A stretch of DNA of 64,000 bases from UBA1141 sp963665155 (GTDB lineage Bacteria; Chloroflexota; Dehalococcoidia; Lucifugimonadales; UBA3495). This document shows positions 63,791-64,000 of this stretch, one piece after another. How positions within the stretch are numbered: the stretch's first letter is position 1; each line of letters starts with the position of its first letter. Under the pieces are notes generated by a model, which was not told where the DNA came from, did not search any database, and saw nothing but the letters and a program-made list of their open reading frames with translations. A program made the translations under genes and the position numbers. The stretch lies in NCBI GenBank assembly GCA_963665155.2, contig CAXXFI010000001.1, positions 620,001 to 684,000 on the forward strand. Reading direction: 5' to 3'.

Positions 63791-64000
63791 CTAAGGTTGG
63801 ATATTGGCTTTGAACCGGTCTCTGATTTCCGTGGGTGTGTGTGAAACCCTGGGAATTCCCTCGACCGGTGCGATGCCCACTTTTGCCATTATTAGATGGG
63901 GGCCAGGGACGGTCTCGTTGTCCCGTAGCGCTCCTTCCAACCCTTCAATGTCGTCTACACGGACAACGTGGGCGTAGCCGCAACTTCTCCCGATCTCCGC
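63791..64000 (-). CDS. Phosphonopyruvate decarboxylase, C-terminal end (cut by window)
   Basis: The last 69 codons of a gene entering from the right: SCGYAHVVRVDDIEGLEGAL, VPGPHLIMAKVGIA, IPRVSHTPTEIRDRF, ending KANIQP. The pattern fits the C-terminus of a thiamine-diphosphate enzyme of the phosphonopyruvate/sulfopyruvate decarboxylase type. With PhnW downstream it would convert phosphonopyruvate to phosphonoacetaldehyde, the step after PEP mutase. The catalytic regions lie outside the window, so the call rests on the tail and context. Confidence 0.72.
   Translation of the reverse strand, partial: AEIGRSCGYAHVVRVDDIEGLEGALRDNETVPGPHLIMAKVGIAPVEGIPRVSHTPTEIRDRFKANIQP

Overview
The window is a mobile-element-rich stretch of a free-living or symbiont bacterial chromosome. 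The metabolic genes are typical of marine or sponge-associated Chloroflexota (SAR202/Dehalococcoidia-like): three LLM-class flavin oxidoreductases, carboxymuconolactone-decarboxylase/AhpD proteins, an FAH-fold hydratase, an acyl-CoA-dehydrogenase-like flavoprotein, VOC proteins, a DUF1800/DUF1501/NHL set and lactonase propellers. This assignment is inference from gene content; there is no rRNA, tRNA or taxonomic marker in the window.

Layout. 1-10.9 kb is an insertion-sequence graveyard: a hybrid histidine kinase beheaded by an IS110 fragment, two decayed IS630 transposases, an IS701-type element with CTAG ends, an IS3 element, an 11-copy 36-bp tandem array, a decayed IS1182-type transposase and an IS630 element (TA flanks) carrying a 13-bp repeat array. 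11-15.4 kb holds two convergent lactonase genes (one frameshifted) and a frameshifted serine hydrolase. 15.5-17.5 kb has an IS481 remnant and a lipoprotein. 17.7-26.8 kb is a mostly healthy metabolic block: ABC-F protein, cupin, hydratase, flavoprotein, two AhpD/CMD proteins, an LLM enzyme and an alpha/beta hydrolase. 27-39.2 kb is a signalling island on the minus strand (solute-binding lipoprotein, Cache/HAMP/PAS kinase, LuxR-type regulator remnant, surface protein, receiver proteins, pentapeptide protein) cut up by IS elements. 39.5-45.7 kb is an MMPL transporter followed by two direct IS1182 copies with a 153-bp MITE-like element between them. 45.8-58.8 kb has VOC proteins, LLM enzymes, NHL-DUF1501-DUF1800, a ketopantoate-reductase-like gene, a monooxygenase, a decayed hydrolase-LuxR fusion and a BenE-type transporter. 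59-60.9 kb is another intact IS1182-type element. 61.1-64 kb has OsmC and a minus-strand operon (phosphonopyruvate decarboxylase end, PhnW, methyltransferase) that points to phosphonate biosynthesis.

The most notable finding is at 23826-24395. An AhpD-like gene has one in-frame TGA exactly where the family has the second cysteine of its C-x-x-C redox pair. A perfect 6-bp hairpin with a GUU loop lies 11 nt after it. This is best read as a selenocysteine codon with a bacterial SECIS, not as a broken gene. The second theme is a chain of unrelated elements (IS1182, IS701 type and a MITE) joined end to end through shared CTAG tetranucleotides, with small-scale variation at the catalytic motif of the IS1182 transposase. 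Many host genes carry single frameshifts. These may be real decay or read errors, and that question affects every gene called here as a pseudogene.
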